Assembly (NCBI GenBank): GCA_019357535.2
Contig: CP079955.1
Span: 1,798,001 to 1,862,000 of the forward strand
From: Macrococcus sp. 19Msa1099
GTDB taxonomy: Bacteria > Bacillota > Bacilli > Staphylococcales > Staphylococcaceae
Direction: 5' to 3'
DNA: 64,000 nucleotides
Below the pieces are notes generated by a model that searched no databases, was not told the DNA's origin, and saw nothing but the letters and a program-made list of their open reading frames with translations. Shown piece by piece: positions 1-8,042 of this stretch. Position numbers and translations under genes: made by a program. Positions within the stretch are counted from its first letter, which is position 1, and the number at the start of each line of letters is the position of its first letter.

Positions 1-1081
1 CGATATGTTCCCCGCGCTGAATTGAAAACGATAGATCGTCAAGAATCGTCTGTTCGCCGTACTTGAACGTCACATGGTCATAGACAATCTCTTCCGGTAC
101 TTGTTCGAAGCTTACGGCATGAGCGCTATCCTTAACAGCAGGTTCTGTCGCCATAATCTCCTTGAAGTTGCTAAATCCAGCAATACCTTTCGGGAAGAGT
201 TCGATGATCAGGTTAATCGACTGTAACGGCTTGAATAATATATCCGTAATCATAATAAATGCAACGAACTCTCCATAGCTCATCATATTCTGTAGTACGA
301 AGTAACAGCCTAATATCAATACAATGATCAATGTAAACTTCTGTGAGATATAACCAATCGATGTGTTCCACGACATGTAGTTATACGCCTTTAATTTCGT
401 ACGTCTAAAGTCTTCATTCGTCTCTTTAAAACGTTCGTTCTCATAACGTTCATTCGTGAATGCCTGTACTAGACGAATGCCACCGATTGTCTCACTGATG
501 ACATCGTTGAACGCAGATACATTGCCAAACAATCTGCGGAACTGCGTCGTCATCTTACGGTTAAAGTATAACGTTAAAGCGAAGATGAGCGGTACGATAC
601 AAAACGTGATTAACGCAAGCTTTACATCAATCGTGAGCATAATAATCAGCGCACCAATGACCGTCATCACGGCAACGAACACCTCTTCAGGACCGTGATG
701 CGCAAGTTCACCGATATCCATCAGATCATTCGTCAGCCGACCCATGAGCTTTCCTGTCTTATTACGGTCAAAGAATCCGAAGTTCAGACGCTGCATATGC
801 TGATACAGTTCATTCCGGATATCACGTTCAATATTTGTCCCGAGCTTATGCCCCCAGTAAGTCACGATAAATTTAAGGATCGTGACAAACCCGAACACTA
901 AAAACAAGCCGACCGCACCAAGCACGATATTCGGCCAGTCTTTCGACGGTAACAGCTTATCAATAAACAAACTCGTCATTAATGGAAAGATGAGCTCCAG
1001 TACGCCGACAAATACCGCTGAACCAAAATCCAGCATAAACAAACCCTTATACGGCTTGTAGTATTCAAAGAATGATTTCAT
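1..1081 (-). CDS. ABC exporter, fused permease/ATPase (3' part cut by window edge)
   Basis: The first ~360 residues of a half-size ABC exporter, read from an ATG at 1081 (MKSFFEYYKPYKG...). The visible part is the type I exporter membrane domain, with several hydrophobic helices and the cytoplasmic coupling segment around LMGRLTNDLMDIGELAHHGPE. It then enters the nucleotide-binding domain (VTFKYGEQTILDDLSFSIQRGEHI) just before the edge, so Walker A, signature and Walker B lie outside. Family knowledge: such proteins act as homodimers or heterodimers exporting lipids, drugs or peptides. The general look is of the Bacillus YwjA type, but the substrate cannot be told. The gene is transcribed away from the 1220 gene. 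Confidence 0.9.
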   Translation of the reverse strand, partial: MKSFFEYYKPYKGLFMLDFGSAVFVGVLELIFPLMTSLFIDKLLPSKDWPNIVLGAVGLFLVFGFVTILKFIVTYWGHKLGTNIERDIRNELYQHMQRLNFGFFDRNKTGKLMGRLTNDLMDIGELAHHGPEEVFVAVMTVIGALIIMLTIDVKLALITFCIVPLIFALTLYFNRKMTTQFRRLFGNVSAFNDVISETIGGIRLVQAFTNERYENERFKETNEDFRRTKLKAYNYMSWNTSIGYISQKFTLIIVLILGCYFVLQNMMSYGEFVAFIMITDILFKPLQSINLIIELFPKGIAGFSNFKEIMATEPAVKDSAHAVSFEQVPEEIVYDHVTFKYGEQTILDDLSFSIQRGEHI

Positions 1082-1219
1082 ATGAGTTACCTCTACCCTT
1101 TAATATAATATGTATATTTTAACATAGGACAGACAGGTATTTGATATAGATGTCCTTTTAAGTTTTATTTGCAAATATTAGGGTATAATAATACACAAAT
1201 ATAGGAAAGGGTGCAGAAC

Positions 1220-1783
1220 ATGGATGAATTAATTGTCAGAAAAAGTATCGTAAAACAAGCTTTTGTAACCTTTATGTCCCTCGGCCTTACTGCACTAGGC
1301 GCTTTTTTTCTATACATAGGAATCGAATATAATACATTGTTCGCCATTTTATTTGGTATTTTCATTTTATTAATATTCGGTTTCTTTACTTTCCATCATA
1401 TTAAATTACTTATTGATGGCCATGACCTCGTGATACTGAACAACAAAGGTTTCTATGATTATTCCAGTGCAATCTCAACGAAAGATCAGCTCATTAAATG
1501 GACAGATGTCAGAGACATTGCATTGACAACTATGGGCGGGAAATTATTCGTGTCGATTGAAGTTGAAAATTTTCATGAATTGCTTAAAAGTCAAAACGCG
1601 ATGTCAAAAAAAGCGATGCGTCTGAATAATAAGATTGGATACAAAGATATCAATATTACGACGCAAAATGCAAAAGGTATGGACGCAAATGACCTGGCGA
1701 TTATAATGCAGGACTATCATGCAAAGTATGGTAATGCGATTAACTACGAAGCTGGCGAACTTAAACACCTAAAAGACTTATAA
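1220..1783 (+). CDS. Two-helix membrane protein with cytoplasmic tail, STM3941-like
   Basis: About 187 aa. Two adjacent membrane helices lie near residues 12-55, followed by a soluble domain. I choose the ATG at 1220 rather than the in-frame GTG at 1211 because AGGAAAGGG (1203-1211) sits at correct spacing before it. The layout of two helices then a PH-like beta-rich region (DGHDLVILNNKGFYDYSS, then IKWTDVRDIALTTMGGKLFVSIEVEN) resembles the STM3941 / PH-like membrane families. No function is known. It is divergent from the ABC exporter and followed 33 bp later by the hydrolase gene, so probably co-transcribed with it. Confidence 0.75.
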   Translation: MDELIVRKSIVKQAFVTFMSLGLTALGAFFLYIGIEYNTLFAILFGIFILLIFGFFTFHHIKLLIDGHDLVILNNKGFYDYSSAISTKDQLIKWTDVRDIALTTMGGKLFVSIEVENFHELLKSQNAMSKKAMRLNNKIGYKDINITTQNAKGMDANDLAIIMQDYHAKYGNAINYEAGELKHLKDL

Positions 1784-1815
1784 TATATACATATTAATGT
1801 TCGAAAGGATGCGCT

Positions 1816-2652
1816 ATGACAAATACATCACGAAATAAACTTATTATTATATGCTTCAGCTTAATCGTTCTGATTACTCTATTCATTATCATCACGAATA
1901 AAAAGACGCATGTTGTAACCCACAAAGCAAATAATCCTGAACACTTCACTACGAGTGATGGTACGCAGATTAACTATCTTATCTACCCTGCAAAACACGC
2001 AAAAGGAACGTTGCTCTGGCTACATGGTGACGGGGCAGCAGAATTTTATGAACCTGATACAAAGTATTATCTGGAAGGACCACATGGTATAAAACAGGCA
2101 GCTGCAGCACATCAATTAACGCTCATTGTACCTAAGACGCCAAGTAAGGACAAGACTTGGTGGACAAACGGGGAGCAGAATAATGAATATCTCGTCGAGC
2201 TTATTCGCACATTACCAGATCACGACAACTTATGGATCGGGTCATTCTCGGGAGGTTCTGAAGAAGTGGCATACTGGTTGCTTCATGATTTGAAGAAAGC
2301 AGGTGTGCAACGCGGTGGTGCCGTATTATTTGGTGGTGGAGGCTCACCGAAGTCTGAAGGTATTACAGATACATTACCCAAAAGTGACGTCATCCAGGAA
2401 TCATTCCCATTAACATGGATTGCAGGAGAACATGATGACGGTACTGACAAATACGCGAAAGGCTTTAATACATTAAAGAAAAGTAAGGAAAGTGAGGCTT
2501 TCTATCGAAGTCAGGGATGGGATACAAAACGTATCGTGCTAGAAGGTTATGGTCATTTAATTTCTAACGATGATGAAGGGTTATACGGTAAATATTTAAA
2601 CGATGTTTTAAATGGTAAGCGTGATGAGATTAAGTCATTACCCAAGAAATAA
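1816..2652 (+). CDS. Membrane-anchored alpha/beta hydrolase
   Basis: 278 aa. An N-terminal hydrophobic helix (residues ~9-27) acts as an uncleaved anchor or signal. It is followed by an alpha/beta hydrolase fold with the nucleophile elbow GSFSG (IGSFSGGSEE), an oxyanion-type segment LLWLHGDGAAEF, a likely acid in the WIAGEHDDGT region and a late histidine in LEGYGHLIS. The substrate is unknown, probably an extracytoplasmic ester or lipid. AAAGGATG precedes the ATG. It ends just before a strong bidirectional hairpin. Confidence 0.8.
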   Translation: MTNTSRNKLIIICFSLIVLITLFIIITNKKTHVVTHKANNPEHFTTSDGTQINYLIYPAKHAKGTLLWLHGDGAAEFYEPDTKYYLEGPHGIKQAAAAHQLTLIVPKTPSKDKTWWTNGEQNNEYLVELIRTLPDHDNLWIGSFSGGSEEVAYWLLHDLKKAGVQRGGAVLFGGGGSPKSEGITDTLPKSDVIQESFPLTWIAGEHDDGTDKYAKGFNTLKKSKESEAFYRSQGWDTKRIVLEGYGHLISNDDEGLYGKYLNDVLNGKRDEIKSLPKK

Positions 2653-2666
2653 AAGGCTTAATACAA

Positions 2667-2721
2667 ATAAACTGCACCCTGAAAGTTCGGTTTAAAATCT
2701 AACTTTCGGGGTGCAGTTTAT
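2667..2721. terminator. Bidirectional palindromic terminator
   Basis: Long inverted repeat (AATAAACTGCACCC... / ...GGGGTGCAGTTTATT) between the convergent genes ending at 2652 and 2722, with A/T runs on both outer sides. Its stem resembles the terminal hairpin of the IS3-type element at 28534-30010; see findings. Confidence 0.75.
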
Positions 2722-3144
2722 TCACTTCAACATGGCTTTCTCTTTTATTTCTTTTATCTCTTGTCTATCAACAATATGCCTCATGTTCGTACCTACTGCT
2801 GCACCGAAAATAGCAACCGTAAAACCGAACAACCCTGATGTATCCATATCATTCATCTTGTAATACATATGCAATAACAAAGAGATAATCAACATTACTG
2901 CCAGAACTGTATATTCATACTTCTTCTGTGCTACACGTTGCTCTAACCCTGCCAGTCGATCTGTATGAAGTAACTGTCTGAGCCTTGTTTCGTGAGGAAT
3001 GATAAAGAATGGTCCAATTAAAACTACTATAAGAAAAGTAAATATAAACGGTTCCTGCTGCACGCCACTATCAATCAATAACCATAATAACATCACTACA
3101 ATGGTTCCATAGATAAGATAATTTAGCCATAGTTTCTTCGTCAT
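2722..3144 (-). CDS. Hypothetical four-helix membrane protein
   Basis: 140 aa. Two hydrophobic helices in the N-terminal half (about residues 9-50), then a charged cytoplasmic stretch (HETRLRQLLHTDRLAGLEQRVAQKKYEY), then two more helices and a short charged tail. GAAAGGATG lies before the start. I recognise no family. The gene sits 36 bp after another minus-strand membrane protein, so the two are probably one transcript. Confidence 0.7.
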   Translation of the reverse strand: MTKKLWLNYLIYGTIVVMLLWLLIDSGVQQEPFIFTFLIVVLIGPFFIIPHETRLRQLLHTDRLAGLEQRVAQKKYEYTVLAVMLIISLLLHMYYKMNDMDTSGLFGFTVAIFGAAVGTNMRHIVDRQEIKEIKEKAMLK

Positions 3145-3179
3145 ATCATGACATCCTTTCTATATGTTTTAATATAACT

Positions 3180-3713
3180 TCACTGTTCCAACTTTTCGAT
3201 ATCCTCAAAATCATAGTCTTCATACAATTTGTCGCGGTCGGTCGGTTTATTTTTATTGTTCGCAAACCACGGTATTAAAATGATGAGTAATATGCCGACG
3301 GTACTCGTACTATGCATAATAACGTTAGAATAATAACTATACGCATAGATTATAGGTAAACCTATGAATCCAAGTAATAAATACACAGCTGGTGACTTCC
3401 TTAGAAATCTGAATCGTTTTATCTCTGTAGATAAAGATGATAAATACAGTAAGGAGAATAATCCTATGAAAAAACTAAATCGCTTGAACTGATCCAAGCC
3501 TTCACGACGTGCTGCTTCTTCCATCGAATAATCGTCATAGGGGTAGCTAAAATCTTGGAATATGTAGATAAAAAATAAGACAATCATAACAAGCGAAAGA
3601 ATAAACGGGATAGTCATCAGCTTCTTATACAGATGAAACGGCAGTTCCCCTTTAAAGTTAAATAAATTCTTTATAAAATATTGAAACGTTCTCTTGAAAT
3701 CCGTTTTATCCAT
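3180..3713 (-). CDS. Hypothetical membrane protein
   Basis: 177 aa. A basic N-terminus (MDKTDFKRTFQYFIKNLF) is followed by about four membrane helices and an acidic C-terminus (DRDKLYEDYDFEDIEKLEQ). The start ATG at 3713 has AGAGAGGTG upstream. Divergent from the GNAT gene at 3819 with a roughly 100-bp AT-rich promoter gap. No family recognised; the function is unknown. Confidence 0.7.
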   Translation of the reverse strand: MDKTDFKRTFQYFIKNLFNFKGELPFHLYKKLMTIPFILSLVMIVLFFIYIFQDFSYPYDDYSMEEAARREGLDQFKRFSFFIGLFSLLYLSSLSTEIKRFRFLRKSPAVYLLLGFIGLPIIYAYSYYSNVIMHSTSTVGILLIILIPWFANNKNKPTDRDKLYEDYDFEDIEKLEQ

Positions 3714-3818
3714 GTAGCACCTCTCTTATCATATTAATACCATTTTAATACAATTACTGTAAAATATATAGTATATATAAAATCATGTATAATAAAGAAT
3801 AAAGAGCGAGGTAATAAC

Positions 3819-4577
3819 ATGCTATCATTTAAAGAGACACATAATAGTGCGGACATATTAGAAGAAAACGCTCGTTATATTCACTACCATACGCCGAGCC
3901 AGTTGATTAAGTATTACGCAAACTACTTCGAATATAAAGAGATGCCGACGCTAGAATTATTTAAAGAAGATCTATCGTATCAGCGTGATTTTCATATGAA
4001 ATATCATCAACAGCATCTATTATTCATCTTTCCTGACAACGAATTGATTCCGGAATCAATTGTCGCTTATGCGAAATCACATGGTTGTAACCTAGAGATG
4101 ATGGAATTGTATGAGCTAAAGCATCCGAAGCAGTTAAGACGTAACGATGAGGTCATTTGCGAGGTAGTTACACAGGACGGACCAATATTCGATGACTTCC
4201 TAAAGGTCTGTGCTACAGGAGAAATCGAGTACGGAGAAGACTTTGTAAAGCTGAAAGACGAGACACATAGACGTGATTTGTTAAAGCATAACATACTACA
4301 GATTGTCGCATACATAGACAATATGCCTGCAGGTAAGATAGAAGCGATTATAGAAGACAAGACGGTAGAAATCGATGACTTCTACGTGATTGAAACGTAT
4401 CGTAAACGTGGTATCGGGAGTCGTCTGCAAGAAGCGGTATATAACTTGGCACATGGCAAGCAAGTATTCCTTATTGCAGATGGAAACGATACCGCACGCG
4501 ATATGTATCAGCGACAAGGTTATGAAAAAATAGCTGAACGCTATGAACTGTTGCTGGCGCCGCATTCAAATGATTAA
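3819..4577 (+). CDS. GNAT family N-acetyltransferase with extra N-terminal domain
   Basis: 252 aa. The C-terminal ~100 residues are a GNAT acetyl-CoA domain: IVAYIDNMPAGKIEAIIEDKTVEIDDFYVIETYRKRGIGS contains strand beta4 and the R-x-x-G-x-G/A pyrophosphate loop (RKRGIGS), and ends with DTARDMYQRQGYEKIAERYEL. The N-terminal ~140 residues look like a degenerate GNAT-like half as seen in staphylococcal homologues. The acceptor is unknown. AGCGAGG precedes the ATG. It is a single gene with a hairpin terminator at 4612-4642. Confidence 0.85.
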   Translation: MLSFKETHNSADILEENARYIHYHTPSQLIKYYANYFEYKEMPTLELFKEDLSYQRDFHMKYHQQHLLFIFPDNELIPESIVAYAKSHGCNLEMMELYELKHPKQLRRNDEVICEVVTQDGPIFDDFLKVCATGEIEYGEDFVKLKDETHRRDLLKHNILQIVAYIDNMPAGKIEAIIEDKTVEIDDFYVIETYRKRGIGSRLQEAVYNLAHGKQVFLIADGNDTARDMYQRQGYEKIAERYELLLAPHSND

Positions 4578-4611
4578 AATTGATTCAGTAAAACTTGAAA
4601 TCATATACTAC

Positions 4612-4642
4612 GTAAAAAGACGCAGTCCTCTGCGTCTTATTA
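4612..4642. terminator. Bidirectional terminator
   Basis: AAGACGCAG / CTGCGTCTT stem with A-rich left and T-containing right flank, between the convergent GNAT gene (+) and the small membrane gene (-). Confidence 0.75.
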
Positions 4643-4999
4643 CTTCTCAATTTGTATCAGCCTTCTGAACGTACTATATACTAATACTCCCGTCACTAGA
4701 ACCATGACACCTTCAAAGAATAATAAGAACCACGATGCATGGTATTTAATCATAAAACTAAATAATACAACAGCGTAAACAAATATCAATAATCTATATA
4801 CAAACACTCGGACACTTCGAGAAGATTTATCTATTAAATCAGGATAAAATGCTAATGCCAGCATCGGCACTGATAAGCTATAGAAGCCACCTAATGAATC
4901 AGCGATATTGTCACTCATTATCTCTGTATAAATGTTATAGATAGTTGATAGAACGAACATCATAAAAAAGAAAATTAATAAACCTGAACGCAAATTCAT
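4640..4999 (-). CDS. Small hypothetical membrane protein
   Basis: 119 aa, four predicted helices: residues ~5-25, 38-52, 66-86 and 90-110. The start ATG at 4999 follows AAAGGTGGAGCTCC. It lies just downstream of a decayed small membrane-protein gene (5017-5235) on the same strand and probably once shared its transcript. No family recognised. Confidence 0.65.
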   Translation of the reverse strand: MNLRSGLLIFFFMMFVLSTIYNIYTEIMSDNIADSLGGFYSLSVPMLALAFYPDLIDKSSRSVRVFVYRLLIFVYAVVLFSFMIKYHASWFLLFFEGVMVLVTGVLVYSTFRRLIQIEK

Positions 5000-5016
5000 G
5001 GAGCTCCACCTTTCTG

Positions 5017-5235
5017 CTATAGACCAAATATTAATGTACCGAAAAATATCACTAACCCGGTACTGGAAGCAACAAGAATATTTAATAAAAGAATAAATGC
5101 TCTTAGCTATCCTTTTTCTATCATGAAACCGAAGAATGTGCCAACTATCCCAATAATAGGTGTGAGGAATATGAGTGTATTCTGATTATCGTTATTATAG
5201 AAGAACACGTGTTTCACTTCATCCTAAAAGATCAT
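5017..5235 (-). pseudogene. Decayed small membrane-protein gene (two in-frame stops)
   Basis: On the minus strand a 73-codon frame starts at ATG 5235 and reads MIF-stop-DEVKHVFFYNNDNQ..., then IIGIVGTFFGFMIEKG-stop-LRAFILLLNILVASS, ending LIFGL-stop at 5017. Both halves contain a convincing membrane helix, so this was probably a ~72-aa two-helix protein interrupted by two TAG codons. The parent family is unknown. Confidence 0.55.
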
Positions 5236-5284
5236 GGTTAAGTTAAAATAAGCTTAAAGCGTTAAAGTCGTACTCATACCAACA

Positions 5285-5309
5285 CCTCACTGTGTCAGTG
5301 AGGTTTTTT
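5285..5309 (+). terminator. Orphan plus-strand terminator hairpin
   Basis: CCTCACTG-TGT-CAGTGAGG followed by TTTTTT. It points to the plus strand although no plus-strand gene lies closer than 4577; on the minus strand no U-run follows the stem. It could end an unrecognised short plus-strand transcript from the 5040-5280 region. Confidence 0.6.
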
Positions 5310-5388
5310 ATTTTCTCAATTATTTTTTATAGATTGACTTTATTCGTAAAATCAAAAATAGTAGTCTCTGAAGACTGTGATTTCCATT

Positions 5389-6558
5389 CTACTCCACTGT
5401 ATCTTCTTCAACACTCGTTTCACTATCATATGTTTCCTCTGATGGCTCTTCTGGTTCTTCTTCACTTGATTCTTCTTCAATCGTCTCGTCTTCGATTGTT
5501 TCTTCTTCAATCGATTCTTCAATTGATTCTTCCGTCACAGGTTCATCCGTGTCCTCTTCTTCACTCTCAGTATCATAATCTTCTTCCGTGTCAGTCCATT
5601 CTTCTGTATCACTTTCTGAACTGTCGACATCTTCCTCCTCATAGTCTTCAAAGTCGTAGTCGTCGAAATTGTAGTCACTCGGATCTGTTTCTTCTACTTC
5701 GTAATAACCATAAATGTCATCTATCCCGTACAGCGCTTCATAGGCATCAAGGTATGCAATGAATCCCATAAGTCTAAGGTATGCTAAGTATGCTTCTAAT
5801 TCTTCTTTAGAGATTTTGCTTTTTTCTTCAATGTTCTTACTGATCTCATCAAGCTTCTTCTGGTCTAAATCTTCCGGTAAAGTCGCTGTTTCAGACTTTT
5901 CTGGTTGTTTCGTCTTTCCGTTTCGATAGAACACGTACTTCTTACCATCTTTAATATCTTTCAATCGTTTACCTTCATATACTTTCATAAATTCATCTAA
6001 ACTTGGATTATCCCATTTCTTCCCTTCAAAGTCTGTATAGCTGACGACTACCGGTTTAAAGGTATCGATCCCAAGGTTCGCTTTAATCTCAAACCCGTGT
6101 GCTTTCCCGAACTCACCTTTCGCAGGAATATTTACAGCATCTCCGTTCACACCACGTAAGTAGCTCTTTCCGAAATCAATACTTCCTTTAATCTTAATTG
6201 GTAATCCGTTCTTGTCCCACGCTACAAAACCATACTGTATATCACGAATATCCTTATTCGTATTATTTTTAACAAGCGCTTGTAACATATCAGGGTATAG
6301 AGCTTTCAAGTCATCATGCTGCACCACATACTTTGCATCAAACGCATAAACATCCTGCTTCTTGAGCGCTTCTTCTAATTTACTAGCAGCTGATTTTTCT
6401 TCCTTCTTTGTTTCACTTGTTTTAGATTTCTGTTCATTTACTTTCTCACTCTTAAATACTTCTCGCTCGCCTTTTACATATGGAATTGAAATTATCCCAA
6501 GGATTCCTAACAATGCGATAGCGATGACTACTGTCATAATTCTCTTAAAACTAAACAT
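5389..6558 (-). CDS. DUF5780-type membrane-anchored protein with long acidic tail
   Basis: 389 aa. A single N-terminal helix (residues ~8-27) anchors an extracytoplasmic protein. After a Lys/Glu/Ser linker, residues ~75-180 form a DUF5780-like domain (NNTNKDIRDIQYGFVAWDKNGLP...). A helical region follows, and the last ~100 residues are almost entirely Asp, Glu, Ser and Thr. The tail is encoded by near-repetitive GAA/TCA codons. The function is unknown; a surface-exposed or cation-binding tail is conceivable. No cell-wall sorting motif follows. The start ATG is at 6558 with AAAGGGGAATGGATA upstream. Confidence 0.75.
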   Translation of the reverse strand: MFSFKRIMTVVIAIALLGILGIISIPYVKGEREVFKSEKVNEQKSKTSETKKEEKSAASKLEEALKKQDVYAFDAKYVVQHDDLKALYPDMLQALVKNNTNKDIRDIQYGFVAWDKNGLPIKIKGSIDFGKSYLRGVNGDAVNIPAKGEFGKAHGFEIKANLGIDTFKPVVVSYTDFEGKKWDNPSLDEFMKVYEGKRLKDIKDGKKYVFYRNGKTKQPEKSETATLPEDLDQKKLDEISKNIEEKSKISKEELEAYLAYLRLMGFIAYLDAYEALYGIDDIYGYYEVEETDPSDYNFDDYDFEDYEEEDVDSSESDTEEWTDTEEDYDTESEEEDTDEPVTEESIEESIEEETIEDETIEEESSEEEPEEPSEETYDSETSVEEDTVE

Positions 6559-6649
6559 TATCCATTCCCCTTTTATTTTATTTAATTAATATTATAAAAT
6601 AATGGTCATTTGTATGGAATATTAATTCAAGGAAAATATTTCAATTATT

Positions 6650-6703
6650 AAAATAAACACCCCTAAAGCTGAATTTTAATGTTCAACTTTAGGGGGGGCA
6701 CTA
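6650..6703 (-). mobile_element. Solo relic of the right end of the IS3-type element
   Basis: This 53-bp stretch matches the transposase-proximal end of the intact element (about 29957-30007) with only about four differences. It includes the hairpin (CCCCTAAAG...CTTTAGGGG) and the AAAATAAACA just inside it. The rest of the element is absent, so this is either a deletion scar or a captured IS end. Confidence 0.65.
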
Positions 6704-6719
6704 TATTTTCTTATGGATT

Positions 6720-7040
6720 TATTTCCTCATTTTATTAACTTCATCAACTATTTCCATGTGCTATTTAAAGTGTGTATATATTTTTTCTAAATTTAATATA
6801 TCATCACTCTCCTTTAATGTATTTGTCCAATATCCAATTCAGTGCGTTCAGTTTCTGTATACTTTCGCAATTCGCTGTCTTATTAAATTGATTTAACGCT
6901 AACAAATATTCAGGATATTCACTCTCAATAGATTCTAGTTGACCTAGCTCAATAAAAAATATCAAAGTTCCACTTCAATTTTAAACATTGCGGATATCTC
7001 TTAATAATATATGATTTTCCGTTTCAATATATTTTAAAAA
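6720..7040 (-). pseudogene. Decayed small genes (frameshift and stop)
   Basis: No intact gene. On the minus strand a helical reading frame runs through LIFFIELGQLESIESEYPEY, LLALNQFNKTANCESIQ and KLNALNWILDKYIKGE to tandem stops. Its upstream part (KRYPQCLKLKWNFDIF) is in another frame across a T-run, suggesting a one-base slip. A second short frame follows: DDILNLEKIYTHFK-stop-HMEIVDEVNKMRK-stop. Two neighbouring small genes seem to have decayed here next to the IS relic. The families are unrecognised. Confidence 0.4.
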
Positions 7041-7137
7041 AATTTAACTTTTTTTATTTCAATTGCGATTTTTATATGAAATTCATAATTTATTCAGATT
7101 TGGATTATATATTGTTATCATAAAGGAGGAGATATTA

Positions 7138-7362
7138 ATGGAAAATAATATTGGAGTAGGGTTTATTATCATTGCAATGCTTTGTTTAGGTGCAGCAATA
7201 GTTATCGCGTTCGTTTATATCTTTAATTTTATCATTGCATTACTCAATGAAGTTAAACCTAAAGATAGGACTAAAAATAATAAAAAGTATCTACCAGTTC
7301 TTTTATTGTTCTTAGGATATATCGTGTTTTATGGAATCGGATTTGTATTGATTAATAAGTAG
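7138..7362 (+). CDS. 74-aa two-helix membrane protein preceding a two-component system
   Basis: MENNIGVGFIIIAMLCLGAA...: two hydrophobic helices (residues ~7-37 and 52-72) joined by a basic linker (KPKDRTKNNKK). The ATG at 7138 is chosen over the upstream in-frame codon at 7063 because GGAGGAG at 7126 is ideally spaced. It ends 14 bp before the response regulator and is probably in one operon with it. The position suggests a signal-related or accessory membrane peptide. No family recognised. Confidence 0.75.
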   Translation: MENNIGVGFIIIAMLCLGAAIVIAFVYIFNFIIALLNEVKPKDRTKNNKKYLPVLLLFLGYIVFYGIGFVLINK

Positions 7363-7376
7363 CGAGGGATAGTGAA

Positions 7377-8042
7377 ATGAAAGGGTTTAATGTGCTAATC
7401 ATAGAAGATGATACAATAATACTTCATAGTTTAAAGAGGCTTTTAGAATCAAAAGGTTTAAATATATTCATTAATCAAACCGGAGAAAATGTTATTCAAC
7501 AACTGGTTGATATGCATTTAATCATAATGGATATTATGCTCCCTTATGATAATGGGCTTTCAATTACGCAAGACATTCGGAAGTTCTCTAATATCCCTAT
7601 TATCTTCATGTCTGCCAGAAATGATATTGACACAAAACTGCAAGGTTTGAGTAACGGTGAAGATTACATCACTAAACCCTTTCATCCACTAGAACTTATA
7701 GCTAGAGTTCAAAATTTATTAGATAAACATTATATTGACGATGTTACTACATTCCATAATTTTAAAATAGATACTGTTAATCACATTATATATGACGCAT
7801 CAGATGAGGTTATTAAATTAACCAAAACTGAACATAAGCTTTTCTTTTATTTATTCAGTAATTTGAACACTGTACTAACGAAAGAGCAGTTATTTGACTA
7901 TATTTGGTTTGATGAAGATAAATTCGATAATCTATTAAATACATATATTAAGAGACTACGTTCGAAACTACAGGATCATGATGCTAAAATAATTAAAACA
8001 ATTTACGGAATTGGCTATAGGATGGTGTCACATGAAGAATAA
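7377..8042 (+). CDS. OmpR/PhoB-family response regulator
   Basis: 221 aa. The receiver domain (1-~115) has acidic residues EDD, the phosphoacceptor Asp in IIMDIMLP, the conserved Thr/Ser in IFMSARND and Lys in ITKPF. The C-terminal winged-helix DNA-binding domain (~125-220) has KLTKTEHKLFFYL and YIKRLRSKL...IKTIYGIGYRM. RBS AGCGAGGGATAGTGAA precedes the ATG. The last codons overlap the start of the kinase gene. It is the cytoplasmic output of the system with the kinase at 8032. Confidence 0.95.
   Translation: MKGFNVLIIEDDTIILHSLKRLLESKGLNIFINQTGENVIQQLVDMHLIIMDIMLPYDNGLSITQDIRKFSNIPIIFMSARNDIDTKLQGLSNGEDYITKPFHPLELIARVQNLLDKHYIDDVTTFHNFKIDTVNHIIYDASDEVIKLTKTEHKLFFYLFSNLNTVLTKEQLFDYIWFDEDKFDNLLNTYIKRLRSKLQDHDAKIIKTIYGIGYRMVSHEE

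Noticed and set aside
5292-5762. 156-codon plus-strand frame rich in Leu, His and Ser
   Set aside because: It is antisense to the repetitive Asp/Glu-coding tail of the DUF5780 gene and reflects that repeat.
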